Shown: piece by piece, positions 1-8,181 of the stretch
Position numbering within the stretch: the stretch's first letter is position 1
Layout of the letters: each line of letters starts with the position of its first letter
NCBI GenBank assembly: GCA_028280735.1
Contig: JANQLH010000314.1
Coordinates: 1-32,934, forward strand
Origin: SAR324 cluster bacterium
GTDB taxonomy: Bacteria; SAR324; XYD2-FULL-50-16
Reading direction: 5' to 3'
DNA length: 32,934 nt
The notes under the pieces: generated by a model
The model's database searches: none
Seen by the model: only the letters and a program-made list of their open reading frames with translations
Told to the model about the DNA's origin: nothing
Program-made: the position numbers and the translations under genes

Positions 1-1
1 C

Positions 2-115
2 AGCGAAAATTACATCCGGGTTGAGGTTGATAATAAGGAAGACCTGAAAAACCAGATTAAAACGGTTTTGATAACAGACTCAAAGGAAGGAATAGCCATT
101 GGACAAATCCAATAA
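2..115 (+). CDS. C-terminal fragment of a protein, possibly a phosphohexomutase
   Basis: The window opens inside a plus-strand gene. The frame starting at base 2 is open and ends at a TAA at 113-115, giving 37 residues that begin SENYIRVEVDNKEDL. This ORF is too short for the track. The fragment could be the end of the last domain of a phosphoglucomutase/phosphomannomutase-type enzyme, where a TE-x-x-IRV-x-VE segment precedes the final helix. The match is short, so the identity is a weak inference. It converges on the minus-strand gene at 204-1214, and a hairpin terminator begins on its stop codon. That the stretch is coding is fairly likely; the function is essentially unknown. Confidence 0.45.
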   Translation, partial: SENYIRVEVDNKEDLKNQIKTVLITDSKEGIAIGQIQ

Positions 116-159
116 AAAAGCCCCGGCAGTGATTTATACTAATTCACCGACCGGGGCTT
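112..159 (-). terminator. Rho-independent terminator between convergent genes
   Basis: AAGCCCCGG (118-126) pairs perfectly with CCGGGGCTT (151-159), a GC-rich 9-bp stem. The 24-nt loop can form a further small GTGA/TCAC stem. Read on the minus strand, the hairpin is followed by a run of six T (plus-strand A at 114-119). It is therefore a good terminator for transcripts arriving from the minus-strand gene at 204-1214, and perhaps from carAB. On the plus strand the hairpin lacks a T tract, so it would be weaker for the partial gene ending at 115. Confidence 0.85.
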
Positions 160-203
160 GAAACTATGGTTAGATTGGTTAGTTAATAGTTAACTAGAAA
201 CGT

Positions 204-1214
204 TTATTTTCCTCCGAATTGATTCTGAAAACTTATCTGTATTAATTCATCTTCCAATACTTTTAAAAGTTTTGAGGTACCAAACGAAATCACTTCGGTA
301 TAATGAACCGATTGTTCTTCCAATCGATTCTTTATTTCAGTGAATTTCTCGTGTTTGGGAAACATGGAGTAAAAGATAACCAAATCCTGCCGTGTTGTTC
401 GAAAAATGTTATCGATAAGCTCTGTCTTTTCCACATCTGCCCATTCCAGACTTAAACGACTGGGTAATGCATAGACATCTTTCAGCTTTTGTATAACCTC
501 AGGTCCACCACCTAGCACGGTTACGTTAAAGTTTCTGTTATCGGGGATTTTCACCGGCTTGAGCTGTTTGAGTTTGAGATCCCTTTCACCCTGGTATTCC
601 CTGACATCGTCATCTGACCAGGCAGACGATTTAACCAGGTTCAACCGGATATGCTCCAGGGTTTTTCTCAAATCCCTACCCATCCGGGTTTCGGTGTTTT
701 TTGCGTTGGTTTCGTTCATACGATCCACCAGCAATTGAACCACCACTTCATCCCTGTTGAATTCTTCGAACAAGTCAAAATCAGCCCAGATCTCATTGGC
801 GAAATCAGCCACCTCAAAAAAGCTATTGGTGTTCCTGAGCTGTTCCTCCAATCTGGCTACTTGTAATCTCACATACTTATCTCTCAATTCTTTCTTCGCA
901 TCATCGTTTTCATCTTCTTCCTGCTCCAGAATTTCCAGAGCCAGTTCTTTCTCGGCAATCAACTCAACATGTTCAAGATATCCGTCTATTTGTTGCAGGC
1001 TTTCTTGCAGACGGCTTTTAAACTCGTCATCCGGGTCAATTTGATTCAACAACTCAACCAATTCGTCCCTTCTTTTTTCCAGTTCCGGTCTTATCTCCTC
1101 TACTTTGGTTTCGATTAAAGATATATTGCTTTTACGGATATCCTGTTCATGAATGTAGTTTTTTGCCTGAACGATAACGCGGTCTATCGGTTCAAATAGC
1201 GATCTTAAATTCAT
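204..1214 (-). CDS. Uncharacterised acidic coiled-coil protein with a DUF2325-like C-terminal domain
   Basis: The 336-residue protein has no signal peptide and is probably cytoplasmic. Residues about 25-225 are helical, very rich in Glu, Asp, Leu and Arg, and look like coiled coil. From about residue 229 the character changes to an alpha/beta fold: a strand with FNVTVLGGGPE, a helix, then QDLVIFYSMFPKH and a last strand with a Ser/Thr patch. This order (glycine-rich strand, DLVI-type strand, His near the next helix, SFGTSKLL at the end) resembles the DUF2325 Rossmann-like domain. That assignment is an inference without a search. The gene lies 143 bp downstream of carB on the same strand and ends before a strong terminator. 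No Shine-Dalgarno precedes the ATG. Function unknown. Confidence 0.75.
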   Translation of the reverse strand: MNLRSLFEPIDRVIVQAKNYIHEQDIRKSNISLIETKVEEIRPELEKRRDELVELLNQIDPDDEFKSRLQESLQQIDGYLEHVELIAEKELALEILEQEEDENDDAKKELRDKYVRLQVARLEEQLRNTNSFFEVADFANEIWADFDLFEEFNRDEVVVQLLVDRMNETNAKNTETRMGRDLRKTLEHIRLNLVKSSAWSDDDVREYQGERDLKLKQLKPVKIPDNRNFNVTVLGGGPEVIQKLKDVYALPSRLSLEWADVEKTELIDNIFRTTRQDLVIFYSMFPKHEKFTEIKNRLEEQSVHYTEVISFGTSKLLKVLEDELIQISFQNQFGGK

Positions 1215-1296
1215 TTTACATATACAGGTTTAAAAATTGTTAAAGAGTTAGTCTTACAAAAGCATTACAAATTTATTTAATTCAATAGCATACAAT

Positions 1297-1315
1297 AGAA
1301 GCATTAGCTGCTTCT
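1297..1315 (-). terminator. Hairpin after carB, possible weak terminator or processing site
   Basis: AGAAGCA (1297-1303) and TGCTTCT (1309-1315) form a perfect 7-bp stem with a 5-nt loop. It sits in the 143-bp gap between the carB stop and the next minus-strand gene. No clear T run follows on either strand, so strong intrinsic termination is doubtful. It could reduce read-through or protect the carAB mRNA end. The sequence CATTAGCT occurs twice around it (about 1302 and 1319). Confidence 0.3.
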
Positions 1316-1357
1316 CTACATTAGCTAGTATACAATGCTGCCAATCCCCTAAGTCCG

Positions 1358-4300
1358 TTAATTCCGATACTCATCCCAGGCTTTAATTTTGAGTTCATCC
1401 AATGGTTTCCAATAAACCGCTTCGATAAATCTTTTTGCCAGCTGAATGTTCGTAATTAACGGAATGGCGTGATCCACAGCCTTACGACGGATTTGATAAC
1501 CATATGTGAGCTCTTCTTTCCTGAAGTTCTTAGGAATATTAATGACGAGATCAAACCGGTTATCTCCCAAAATTTCCAGTACGTTAGGTCCGCCCTCTTC
1601 ATCAGGCCAGATGGCGATATTCGCATCTATTCCATGTTCGACCAGAAATTTGTGGGTTCCGGTTGTAGCATACAAAGTTGTACCCATCTTTTGCAATAAC
1701 TTGGCAGAATCGATGAAATTGACTTTATTCTCCAATGGTCCGGTAGAAAGTAGGATTTTTTTCAACGGCATTTTGAAACCCACAGACCGCATGGCTTTCA
1801 GCAACGCTTCATGAAAATCATCACCTAAACAGCCCACTTCACCGGTGGAAGCCATTTCCACCCCGAGTATAGGATCAGCGCCAAGCAACCTGGTAAATGA
1901 AAAATGGGAAGCCTTTACCCCGACATAATCCAATTCCATGAATGAACCTGTGGGTGAAGAAACTTCCATTCCCAAAATCGCTTTAGTCGCCAATTCGATA
2001 AAATTCTGCTTGGTTACTTTTGATACAAACGGAAAGCTACGACTTGCCCTGAGATTACATTCAATGACCTTCACACTGTTGGCCTTGGCAATAAACTGAA
2101 TATTGAAGGGACCCGTAATCTGAAGGTTGTGAGCAATCTGTTTGGCAATATGCTTAATGCGCCTGGTGGTTTCCAGGTAGGTCCGCTGGGGCGGTAGCAC
2201 CAACGTTGCATCCCCGGAGTGAACACCGGCGTTTTCCACATGCTCTGAAATAGCAAACTGAATAATCTCTCCGTCCTTGGCCACGGCATCCAGCTCAATC
2301 TCCTTGGCGTTTGACAAAAACTTGGAGATCACAACCGGGTGGTCCTCGGAAAGACTGGCTGCTTTTTCCAGAAAAATATCGATCTCCTCATCACTCGTGG
2401 CTACACCCATGGCAGCGCCACTTAACACATAAGAAGGTCGAACCAGTACCGGGTATTGCACTTTCCCGGCGAAAGCTTTCGCTTCCTCTAGTGATGTGAG
2501 CTCACTCCATTCAGGCTGATCGATTCCCAAAGAATCCAGCATGCTGGAGAACTTATGACGATCCTCTGCCCTGTCAATCTGGCTGGCAGAAGTTCCCAAA
2601 ATGTTTGCTCCCATTTTCTGCAAAGGTAAGGCCAGATTATTGGAGACCTGACCTCCCATGGAGATGATAATACCTTTCGGTTTCTCTTTCTCATATATAT
2701 CCAACACCGTTTCCAAGCGAATCTCATCGAAGTACAGGCGATCCACTTCATCGTAGTCGGTTGAGACGGTTTCCGGATTATAGTTAATCAGTATCGAACG
2801 ATAGTTCTCCTGTTTAACGGTTTTAACAGCATTGACACAACACCAGTCAAACTCAACCGAACTCCCAATACGGTAGGTTCCCGACCCCAGCACCATCACA
2901 CTGGGCATACTTGATCCGAACACTATATCGTCTTCTGAAGCGTTATAGGTCAGGTAAAGGTAATTGGTCTGTGCAGGATACTCACCTGCCAGGGTATCGA
3001 TTTGTTTTACATAAGGCTTGATCCCGTAATTTAACCTCATCTTCCGAACAATGCGTTCCGAGGTGGCCAACAAGCTTGCGATTTGCGGATCGGAAAAACC
3101 AACGCGTTTGGCTTCTTCTATGACGTGTTTGGGGCACACACCACCTTCATACTCCTTCACCAGGCCCTCTACACGCACAATATTGGCAATCTTATGCAAA
3201 AACCAACGATCGATTCTAGTATGCTCGTGGATCTCCTCAACCGACATTCCGGCCTTCATGGCAAAGGGGATAGTAAACACCCGCTCGTCTGTGGGAGCTG
3301 TCAATTCCTTTATAATGTCATCTTTGTCTTTTTTTGCTCCCACATCATCAGGATTGGTTACGAGTCCCCAGGCGCCGGTATCCAGCATACGAATCGCTTT
3401 CTGCAACGCTTCCTGGAAAGTCTTTCCGATGGACATCACTTCACCAACGGATTTCATGCTGCTGCCAATTTCGGTGGAAACCATGCGAAATTTTTTCAAA
3501 TCCCAGCGCGGTATTTTAACCACCACGTAGTCCAAAGCGGGTTCAAAACACGCCATGGTTGAGAGAGTTATAGAGTTTTTCAACTCTGATAGACTGTAGC
3601 CAAGCCCCAATTTTGCAGCGATAAAAGCCAAGGGGTATCCCGTTGCCTTGGAAGCCAAGGCAGAGCTGCGGGATAACCTGGCGTTGACTTCAATCACCCT
3701 GTACTCTTCAGTATGGGGATCAAGAGCGTATTGAATGTTGCATTCCCCAATGACGCCGAGATGCCTGACTGTTTTGATAGCGATTTCACGAAGCTTGTGA
3801 TACTCGCTGTTCGTTAAGGTCTGACTCGGGGCGATCACAATTGATTCACCAGTGTGAATGCCTAGGGGATCAAAATTCTCCATGTTGCAGACTGTGATAC
3901 AGTTGTCGTAGCTGTCCCGCACCACTTCATATTCAACCTCTTTCCATCCCTTCAAATACTCTTCCACCAGCACTTGGGGGGTGTAAGAGAATGCGTTGGT
4001 AGCCAGCTTTCTGACTTCATCATCATTCTGGCACATGCCGGAGCCAAGACCACCCAAGGCAAATGCCAGTCGAATCATAACCGGGTAGCCTATTTCATTG
4101 GCTATGGTCAGGGTTTCTTCGACATTTGATGCTGCTTTGCTAAGCGGCACTTTGACATCAATTTCGTCTAACTGCTCAATGAAGCGTTCCCGATCCTCAG
4201 TTGCCTGAATGACAGAAATCGGGGTTCCCAGGACTTTGACATTGTATTTTTCCAAAATGCCCAGTCTGTCCAGCTCCATCCCACAATTCAAAGCGGTCTG

Positions 4301-4570
4301 ACCGCCAAACGAGAGCAGAATGCCATCCGGCTTTTCCTTTTTGATCACCCCTTCGATGAAGTCCGGTGTAACCGGTAAAAGGTAGACTTTATCTGCCAGA
4401 TGATCCGAAGTTTGAATGGTGGCAATGTTTGGATTTACCAGAATCGTAAAGATCCCTTCCTGCTTAAGCGCTTTAATCGCCTGACTTCCCGAGTAGTCAA
4501 ATTCACCTGCCTCGCCAATCTTTAAAGCTGCACTGCCCAATATGATTACAGATTTAATATTATGTTCCAT
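1358..4570 (-). CDS. carB: Carbamoyl-phosphate synthase large subunit
   Basis: CarB makes carbamoyl phosphate from bicarbonate, ammonia (passed from CarA) and two ATP, feeding pyrimidine and arginine synthesis in the cytoplasm. At 1070 residues it has the normal full length, with two homologous ATP-grasp halves. The first begins with GEAGEFDYSGSQA and contains GGQTALNCG, ALGGLGSG and EVNARLSRSSALASKATGYP. The second begins with GSSVEFDWCCVNAV and contains ECNLRASRSFPF. A C-terminal MGS-like regulatory domain follows, with LYATTGTHKFL. The wording (LGSAALKIGEAGEF, NMENFDPLGIHTGES, ACFEPALDYVV) is close to the Bacteroidetes and animal CPS/CAD type rather than the E. coli type. It starts 41 bp after carA, with AAGGA just before the ATG, so the two form an operon. 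Confidence 0.97.
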   Translation of the reverse strand: MEHNIKSVIILGSAALKIGEAGEFDYSGSQAIKALKQEGIFTILVNPNIATIQTSDHLADKVYLLPVTPDFIEGVIKKEKPDGILLSFGGQTALNCGMELDRLGILEKYNVKVLGTPISVIQATEDRERFIEQLDEIDVKVPLSKAASNVEETLTIANEIGYPVMIRLAFALGGLGSGMCQNDDEVRKLATNAFSYTPQVLVEEYLKGWKEVEYEVVRDSYDNCITVCNMENFDPLGIHTGESIVIAPSQTLTNSEYHKLREIAIKTVRHLGVIGECNIQYALDPHTEEYRVIEVNARLSRSSALASKATGYPLAFIAAKLGLGYSLSELKNSITLSTMACFEPALDYVVVKIPRWDLKKFRMVSTEIGSSMKSVGEVMSIGKTFQEALQKAIRMLDTGAWGLVTNPDDVGAKKDKDDIIKELTAPTDERVFTIPFAMKAGMSVEEIHEHTRIDRWFLHKIANIVRVEGLVKEYEGGVCPKHVIEEAKRVGFSDPQIASLLATSERIVRKMRLNYGIKPYVKQIDTLAGEYPAQTNYLYLTYNASEDDIVFGSSMPSVMVLGSGTYRIGSSVEFDWCCVNAVKTVKQENYRSILINYNPETVSTDYDEVDRLYFDEIRLETVLDIYEKEKPKGIIISMGGQVSNNLALPLQKMGANILGTSASQIDRAEDRHKFSSMLDSLGIDQPEWSELTSLEEAKAFAGKVQYPVLVRPSYVLSGAAMGVATSDEEIDIFLEKAASLSEDHPVVISKFLSNAKEIELDAVAKDGEIIQFAISEHVENAGVHSGDATLVLPPQRTYLETTRRIKHIAKQIAHNLQITGPFNIQFIAKANSVKVIECNLRASRSFPFVSKVTKQNFIELATKAILGMEVSSPTGSFMELDYVGVKASHFSFTRLLGADPILGVEMASTGEVGCLGDDFHEALLKAMRSVGFKMPLKKILLSTGPLENKVNFIDSAKLLQKMGTTLYATTGTHKFLVEHGIDANIAIWPDEEGGPNVLEILGDNRFDLVINIPKNFRKEELTYGYQIRRKAVDHAIPLITNIQLAKRFIEAVYWKPLDELKIKAWDEYRN

Positions 4571-4611
4571 TTTCCTTTTTGATTTTGATCGGAGTTGAAT
4601 TACGAGGTTTT

Positions 4612-5661
4612 TTAAAGCATGTTTACAAATTCATCAAATAAGAAGCTGGTATCGACAGGCCCCGGCATTGCTTCCGGATGAAACTGGACGCTTCGAATAG
4701 GTTTGCTTGAATGGCGGATACCTTCGTTGCTGCCGTCATTTGCGTTGAAAAACCAAGGTTTCCAATCATCGGGCAGTGTTTGATCATCAATGGCGTAACC
4801 ATGATTTTGAGAGGTGATGTAGCATCGTTTTGTTCCAACCTGAACACACGGTTGATTTTGTGACCGATGACCAAATTTAAGTTTGTAGCTTTGAGCCCCG
4901 GCGGCAAGTGACAGAATCTGATGTCCCAAACATATCCCAAACACGGGTTTGTCTTTGGAAAGCTGGGCCCTGACATTTTCTATGGTTTCCGGAACCATGG
5001 TTGGATCTCCGGGACCATTGGACAACATCAAACCATCAAACTCCTCCCTTGAAAAATCATAGTCCCAGGGAACTCTCAAAACAGATACCTTTCTGGAGAG
5101 AAAACTGCGAATGATATTCTTTTTGCAGCCTGTATCCACTAACACGACTCGTTTGTTAAAGTTTCCATATTCTTCAGGCTCAGTGATACTGACTTGTGCA
5201 ACCAGGTTTTCTTTATCAGGATCATAAAAAGGCACATCCCTACCCTTTATTACCAGTTTTCCCAGCTGAGTACCGGTTGACCTCAACTTTTTCGTAACAG
5301 CCCTCGTATCCACACCTTCGATTCCAGGAATTTTATGCTCAATCATCCATTTTTCCAAACTCCGAATGGCATTCCAATGCGAATAATCCCTGGTCAGTGA
5401 AGTTATGACCACGCCCTGTACATGAATTTTTTCTGATTCAAAATGATTCAGAAGATTGTCGATCCGACTATCATCAGGAACACCATAATTCCCGATTAGC
5501 GGATAGGTGAAAACAAGAATCTGTCCTTTGTATGAAGGATCGGTTAAAGTTTCTGGATATCCAACCATACCGGTGTTAAAGACAACTTCCCCGGAGATTG
5601 ACGTTTCGTAACCAAAATGTTTCCCGGAATAAACAGTTCCGTCTTCAAGAACTAACTCCAT
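4612..5661 (-). CDS. carA: Carbamoyl-phosphate synthase small (glutaminase) subunit
   Basis: CarA hydrolyses glutamine and channels ammonia to CarB. The 349-residue protein has the N-terminal CPSase small-chain domain (VVFNTGMVGYPETLTDPSY, YPLIGNYGVP). The C-terminal class I glutamine amidotransferase domain holds the nucleophile Cys in FGICLGHQ and the His-Glu pair in VQFHPEA, so the catalytic triad is complete. It is somewhat shorter than the E. coli protein (about 380), which is usual for this sequence type. It is the first gene of a carAB pair. The ATG has no convincing Shine-Dalgarno, but the conserved family N-terminus (LEDGTVYSG) starts right after it, which supports this start. Confidence 0.97.
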   Translation of the reverse strand: MELVLEDGTVYSGKHFGYETSISGEVVFNTGMVGYPETLTDPSYKGQILVFTYPLIGNYGVPDDSRIDNLLNHFESEKIHVQGVVITSLTRDYSHWNAIRSLEKWMIEHKIPGIEGVDTRAVTKKLRSTGTQLGKLVIKGRDVPFYDPDKENLVAQVSITEPEEYGNFNKRVVLVDTGCKKNIIRSFLSRKVSVLRVPWDYDFSREEFDGLMLSNGPGDPTMVPETIENVRAQLSKDKPVFGICLGHQILSLAAGAQSYKLKFGHRSQNQPCVQVGTKRCYITSQNHGYAIDDQTLPDDWKPWFFNANDGSNEGIRHSSKPIRSVQFHPEAMPGPVDTSFLFDEFVNML

Positions 5662-6016
5662 TGATTTACTCTTAGTTTGAATGATTTACTGCTGCAGGAT
5701 TTACCTAACTCTTCTAGTACTCCCAAAACCTCAGATTTAGGCGTTAAAAAACCACTTGTTATCTTTTAATAACAATAGCTTAACTACTATTGGGCAAGCC
5801 CGAATCATTCGCTAAACTTATTAACTGTATCGAAATAATTCATTTTTGGGTACGAGAAAATTTGGAGAATTCCGGATAGGTCAATCGCTGTAAATCCAGT
5901 TCTGGCAGAAGGTTACGCGAAACTGGTTTTTTGACCCACTTTCAGTGGTAACATTTTCTTGAGATGAGAACGAGGAATGGAAAAATCACCAAAACTAAAA
6001 ATCACCTGCCCCTATA
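5662..6016. other. Intergenic region upstream of carA, with several weak hairpins
   Basis: This 355-bp gap separates the carA start from the ribF stop (both minus strand) and holds no credible gene. It should contain the carAB promoter and leader, but no clear -35/-10 pair could be picked. Overlapping, mutually exclusive stems lie at 5756-5775 (TTGTTAT/ATAACAA) and 5773-5792 (CAATAG/CTATTG). CCAGTT (5896-5901) pairs with AACTGG (5921-5926) and is followed on the plus strand by six T. CCACT/AGTGG at 5936-5948 is a short tight hairpin. All are modest in strength. Confidence 0.4.
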
Positions 6017-6958
6017 TTATATTGTATAGTTTGATTCTATTGCTTCGAAAAACTGCTTGGATACATCAACGTCATTTTGTATTTGCTTGATCAACTCTTC
6101 AACTGAATTAAAGCGTTTTTCTTCACGTAAAAATTTAAGCGGATACACCGTTATCAGTTCGCCGTAAACATCTTCCCGGAAATCAAAAAGGTGTGCCTCG
6201 ACTTTCAAGGTCTTTCCGTTAAAGGTGGGATTAACACCAACATTGCAGACCCCATCATAACGAACGCCCTTGATTTCCACCTGGCAGCTGAACACCCCTT
6301 TTTTCAAAGGCAGCAAAACATCAGGTTCCAGATTCATCGTCGGGAATCCGATGGTATTCCCGATTTTCTTACCTTTTTGCACCATCCCTGATACGGACCA
6401 TTGCCGGCCCAAGTATTTTTCAACATTTCCGAAATCGCCTTCAAAGAGAAGTCTTCGAATCATGGTGCTGGAAACGGTAATCTCACCTATACGGACTGCC
6501 TCCAGCTGCTGAAAGGCGATATCCTGTTTTTCCGCCTCCTGTGCCATGAAGCTGGCTGAACCTTCACGAGCTTTGCCAAAATTGAAATCGTATCCAACAA
6601 TAATTTTTTTCAGGGAGACAAAACCAAATAACCGACTTAAGAACTCCTGAGAGCTTTGGGCGGCAAATTCGGGAGTAAAAGGAATAACAAAGCAGGCATC
6701 CAGACCGGAGTGTTCCAGGAACTTCCATTTGGTCTCGTTACCATATAGTTGCCTGAAAGGAATTTGTGATTGCAGGACTTTTTTCGGGTGCGGATCAAAG
6801 GTTACGATACCACCTTTTGCTTTTAACAGGTCTTTATCTGCAAGAACCTGGTTTACCAGGGCCTGGTGTCCCAGATGGTAACCATCGAAATTACCGATCG
6901 TGATAACCCAGTCACCTTCCAGTGAATCGCCCTTAAATGATTTGTGAATAAACTCCAT
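6017..6958 (-). CDS. ribF: Bifunctional riboflavin kinase / FAD synthetase
   Basis: RibF phosphorylates riboflavin to FMN and adenylates FMN to FAD in the cytoplasm. The 313-residue length is typical. The N-terminal nucleotidyltransferase domain has GNFDGYHLGH (residues about 22-31), TFDPHP, GYDFNFGKAREG and SSTMIRRLL. The C-terminal flavokinase domain has GKKIGNTIGFPTMNL, GVCNVGVNPTF and the closing FLREEKRFNSVEEL. The usual PTAN motif reads PTMN here; the Thr and Asn that matter are kept. It is a single gene between two long intergenic regions, with a good promoter candidate about 50 bp upstream. The ATG places the conserved motif at the normal distance. Confidence 0.96.
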   Translation of the reverse strand: MEFIHKSFKGDSLEGDWVITIGNFDGYHLGHQALVNQVLADKDLLKAKGGIVTFDPHPKKVLQSQIPFRQLYGNETKWKFLEHSGLDACFVIPFTPEFAAQSSQEFLSRLFGFVSLKKIIVGYDFNFGKAREGSASFMAQEAEKQDIAFQQLEAVRIGEITVSSTMIRRLLFEGDFGNVEKYLGRQWSVSGMVQKGKKIGNTIGFPTMNLEPDVLLPLKKGVFSCQVEIKGVRYDGVCNVGVNPTFNGKTLKVEAHLFDFREDVYGELITVYPLKFLREEKRFNSVEELIKQIQNDVDVSKQFFEAIESNYTI

Positions 6959-7449
6959 GTCCGGTCATTCTTAAACTTAAAATAGTGATCGTCTCTCTTA
7001 TTGTTATAATTGTACTGCAATCGTGAATCCACGACAACAAACAAGTACACCCGAACCCTGTTTAATAAAAAAAAGGGTGAAACCAGGCAGAAAATGAAGA
7101 TTTTTTGTTAGAGCCTTTTAAGCTTTAAAAACACTGTAATTCCACCAGTCAATAAATTAGAACGTAACAAGGTTTGAAAGATTCGGCAATTCACGTTTTA
7201 CCTTTAGCCCGCATCATCGCGTTTGGTTTCTTTTGCGCTTCAATTGAATAATTCTAAAGTATTCGCAGCTGTCAGATCGATCCAACAATTTGAATTGGTC
7301 ATTTAAAGAGTGCTATCATGAGACATCAACGCATCGTCTAAATCATTATTTCAACATGCTGTTTGCTTAAACCGCAATCAGCAATTACATTGCACGCTGG
7401 CTTCAGATTGGAAGCGCTTAAACTTTAGATTTACATTTTAAGGAAAAGA
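6959..7449. other. Divergent intergenic region between ribF and the thioredoxin-like gene
   Basis: This 491-bp gap holds no supported gene; the 65-residue ORF starting at 7050 only overlaps ribF out of frame. It contains the minus-strand ribF promoter (7009-7037). An A-rich tract is flanked by ACCCT/AGGGT (7055-7078). Close to the plus-strand gene are a short GCAAT/ATTGC hairpin (7381-7393) and a perfect AAGCGCTT palindrome (7412-7419). The rest is AT-rich and featureless to the eye. Confidence 0.4.
7009..7037 (-). promoter_or_regulatory. Candidate sigma-70-type promoter for ribF
   Basis: On the minus strand, TTGTCG (plus 7032-7037) is followed after exactly 17 nt by TACAAT (plus 7009-7014). 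This matches 4 of 6 and 5 of 6 bases of the -35 and -10 consensus. Transcription would begin near 7002, giving a ribF leader of about 45 nt. This is inferred from sequence only. Confidence 0.4.
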
Positions 7450-8181
7450 ATGGGCAGCAATAGGATTAAGAAACTGGGAGGAAACTTTGATAACACCGCA
7501 TTCAAGAAAATTCTCAAACAACTCAATGGAAGAGCCATTCTGGTTGTTGCCGTTATCAATAAAAACTGTGATGAATGTCAAAAACTGTTAAAGTTTGCCG
7601 GACAACTTGAAGCGGGTTTCATCGATAAACTACCGCAACTTGTCATGCTCTACGGCATTAATCCTACTCCTTTGGATGAATCCCCGAAAGGAGGCAAATC
7701 GGACAACTCAACGAATAGCGAGGAAGATGGAGAAGGTAAAAAAAAGAGAGCGTTGGCAGATTCGAGAGTCTTAAACTGGGATGAAATTCCCGAAGGACAC
7801 GGGTATGGAATCTTTTTGAATGAAACAGATATCTTGTACTATAAAGGCACGTTCAACCACGACGAATTTGCAACTAATATAATTGACAACCTAAGAAGAT
7901 TCAAATCCTCAATCAAAACTCTGGCCGGGTTGAATGCCAAAAACCTGTTTTTTAAAAAAAAGCGTACAGGCATCATTATTGAGACAAGCGGCGCCACTCA
8001 GCAATCCCAAATCATGGAGCTGGAAGAAAAAGTAAAATCATACGGAAACAAACTGACCACACCGGTTTATTTTTGCAAAGGAATCAACCAGGAGATAACG
8101 CTGGTCATTGCAGGAAAAACTCGATTCAGGATCAAAGGGCATAACCTTTCCAAATTTCTTAAAAAAATCAAAACGATGTAG
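7450..8181 (+). CDS. Thioredoxin-like CxxC protein with a charged insert, function unknown
   Basis: The protein has 243 residues, no signal peptide and many lysines. A strand AILVVAVINKNCDEC places a CxxC pair (Cys40, Cys43) where thioredoxin-fold proteins have their active site. It continues as a helix and the strand LPQLVMLYGINPTP. A low-complexity hydrophilic stretch (about residues 78-102, rich in G, S, E, K) interrupts the domain. The fold appears to resume with HGYGIFLNETDILYYKGTFNHDEF, which resembles the last strands and helix of thioredoxin. The rest is unrecognised. The start is well supported by AAGGA 5 nt before the ATG. The 3' end overlaps the convergent BioD-like gene by 14 bp. 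The fold is moderately likely; a redox role is an inference. Confidence 0.7.
   Translation: MGSNRIKKLGGNFDNTAFKKILKQLNGRAILVVAVINKNCDECQKLLKFAGQLEAGFIDKLPQLVMLYGINPTPLDESPKGGKSDNSTNSEEDGEGKKKRALADSRVLNWDEIPEGHGYGIFLNETDILYYKGTFNHDEFATNIIDNLRRFKSSIKTLAGLNAKNLFFKKKRTGIIIETSGATQQSQIMELEEKVKSYGNKLTTPVYFCKGINQEITLVIAGKTRFRIKGHNLSKFLKKIKTM

Noticed and set aside
3051-3562. Two 159-residue plus-strand ORFs inside carB
   Set aside because: They are antisense shadows of a highly conserved gene, overlap each other in different frames and have no recognisable domains.
1358-4570. CarB acquired from a eukaryote
   Set aside because: Bacteroidetes-type bacterial CarB shares the same wording, so the similarity does not require transfer from a eukaryote. 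Base composition looks like that of the neighbours.
7055-7078. ACCCT/AGGGT inverted repeat around an A tract as a terminator
   Set aside because: The stem is only 5 bp with a 14-nt loop, and no gene ends there on either strand.
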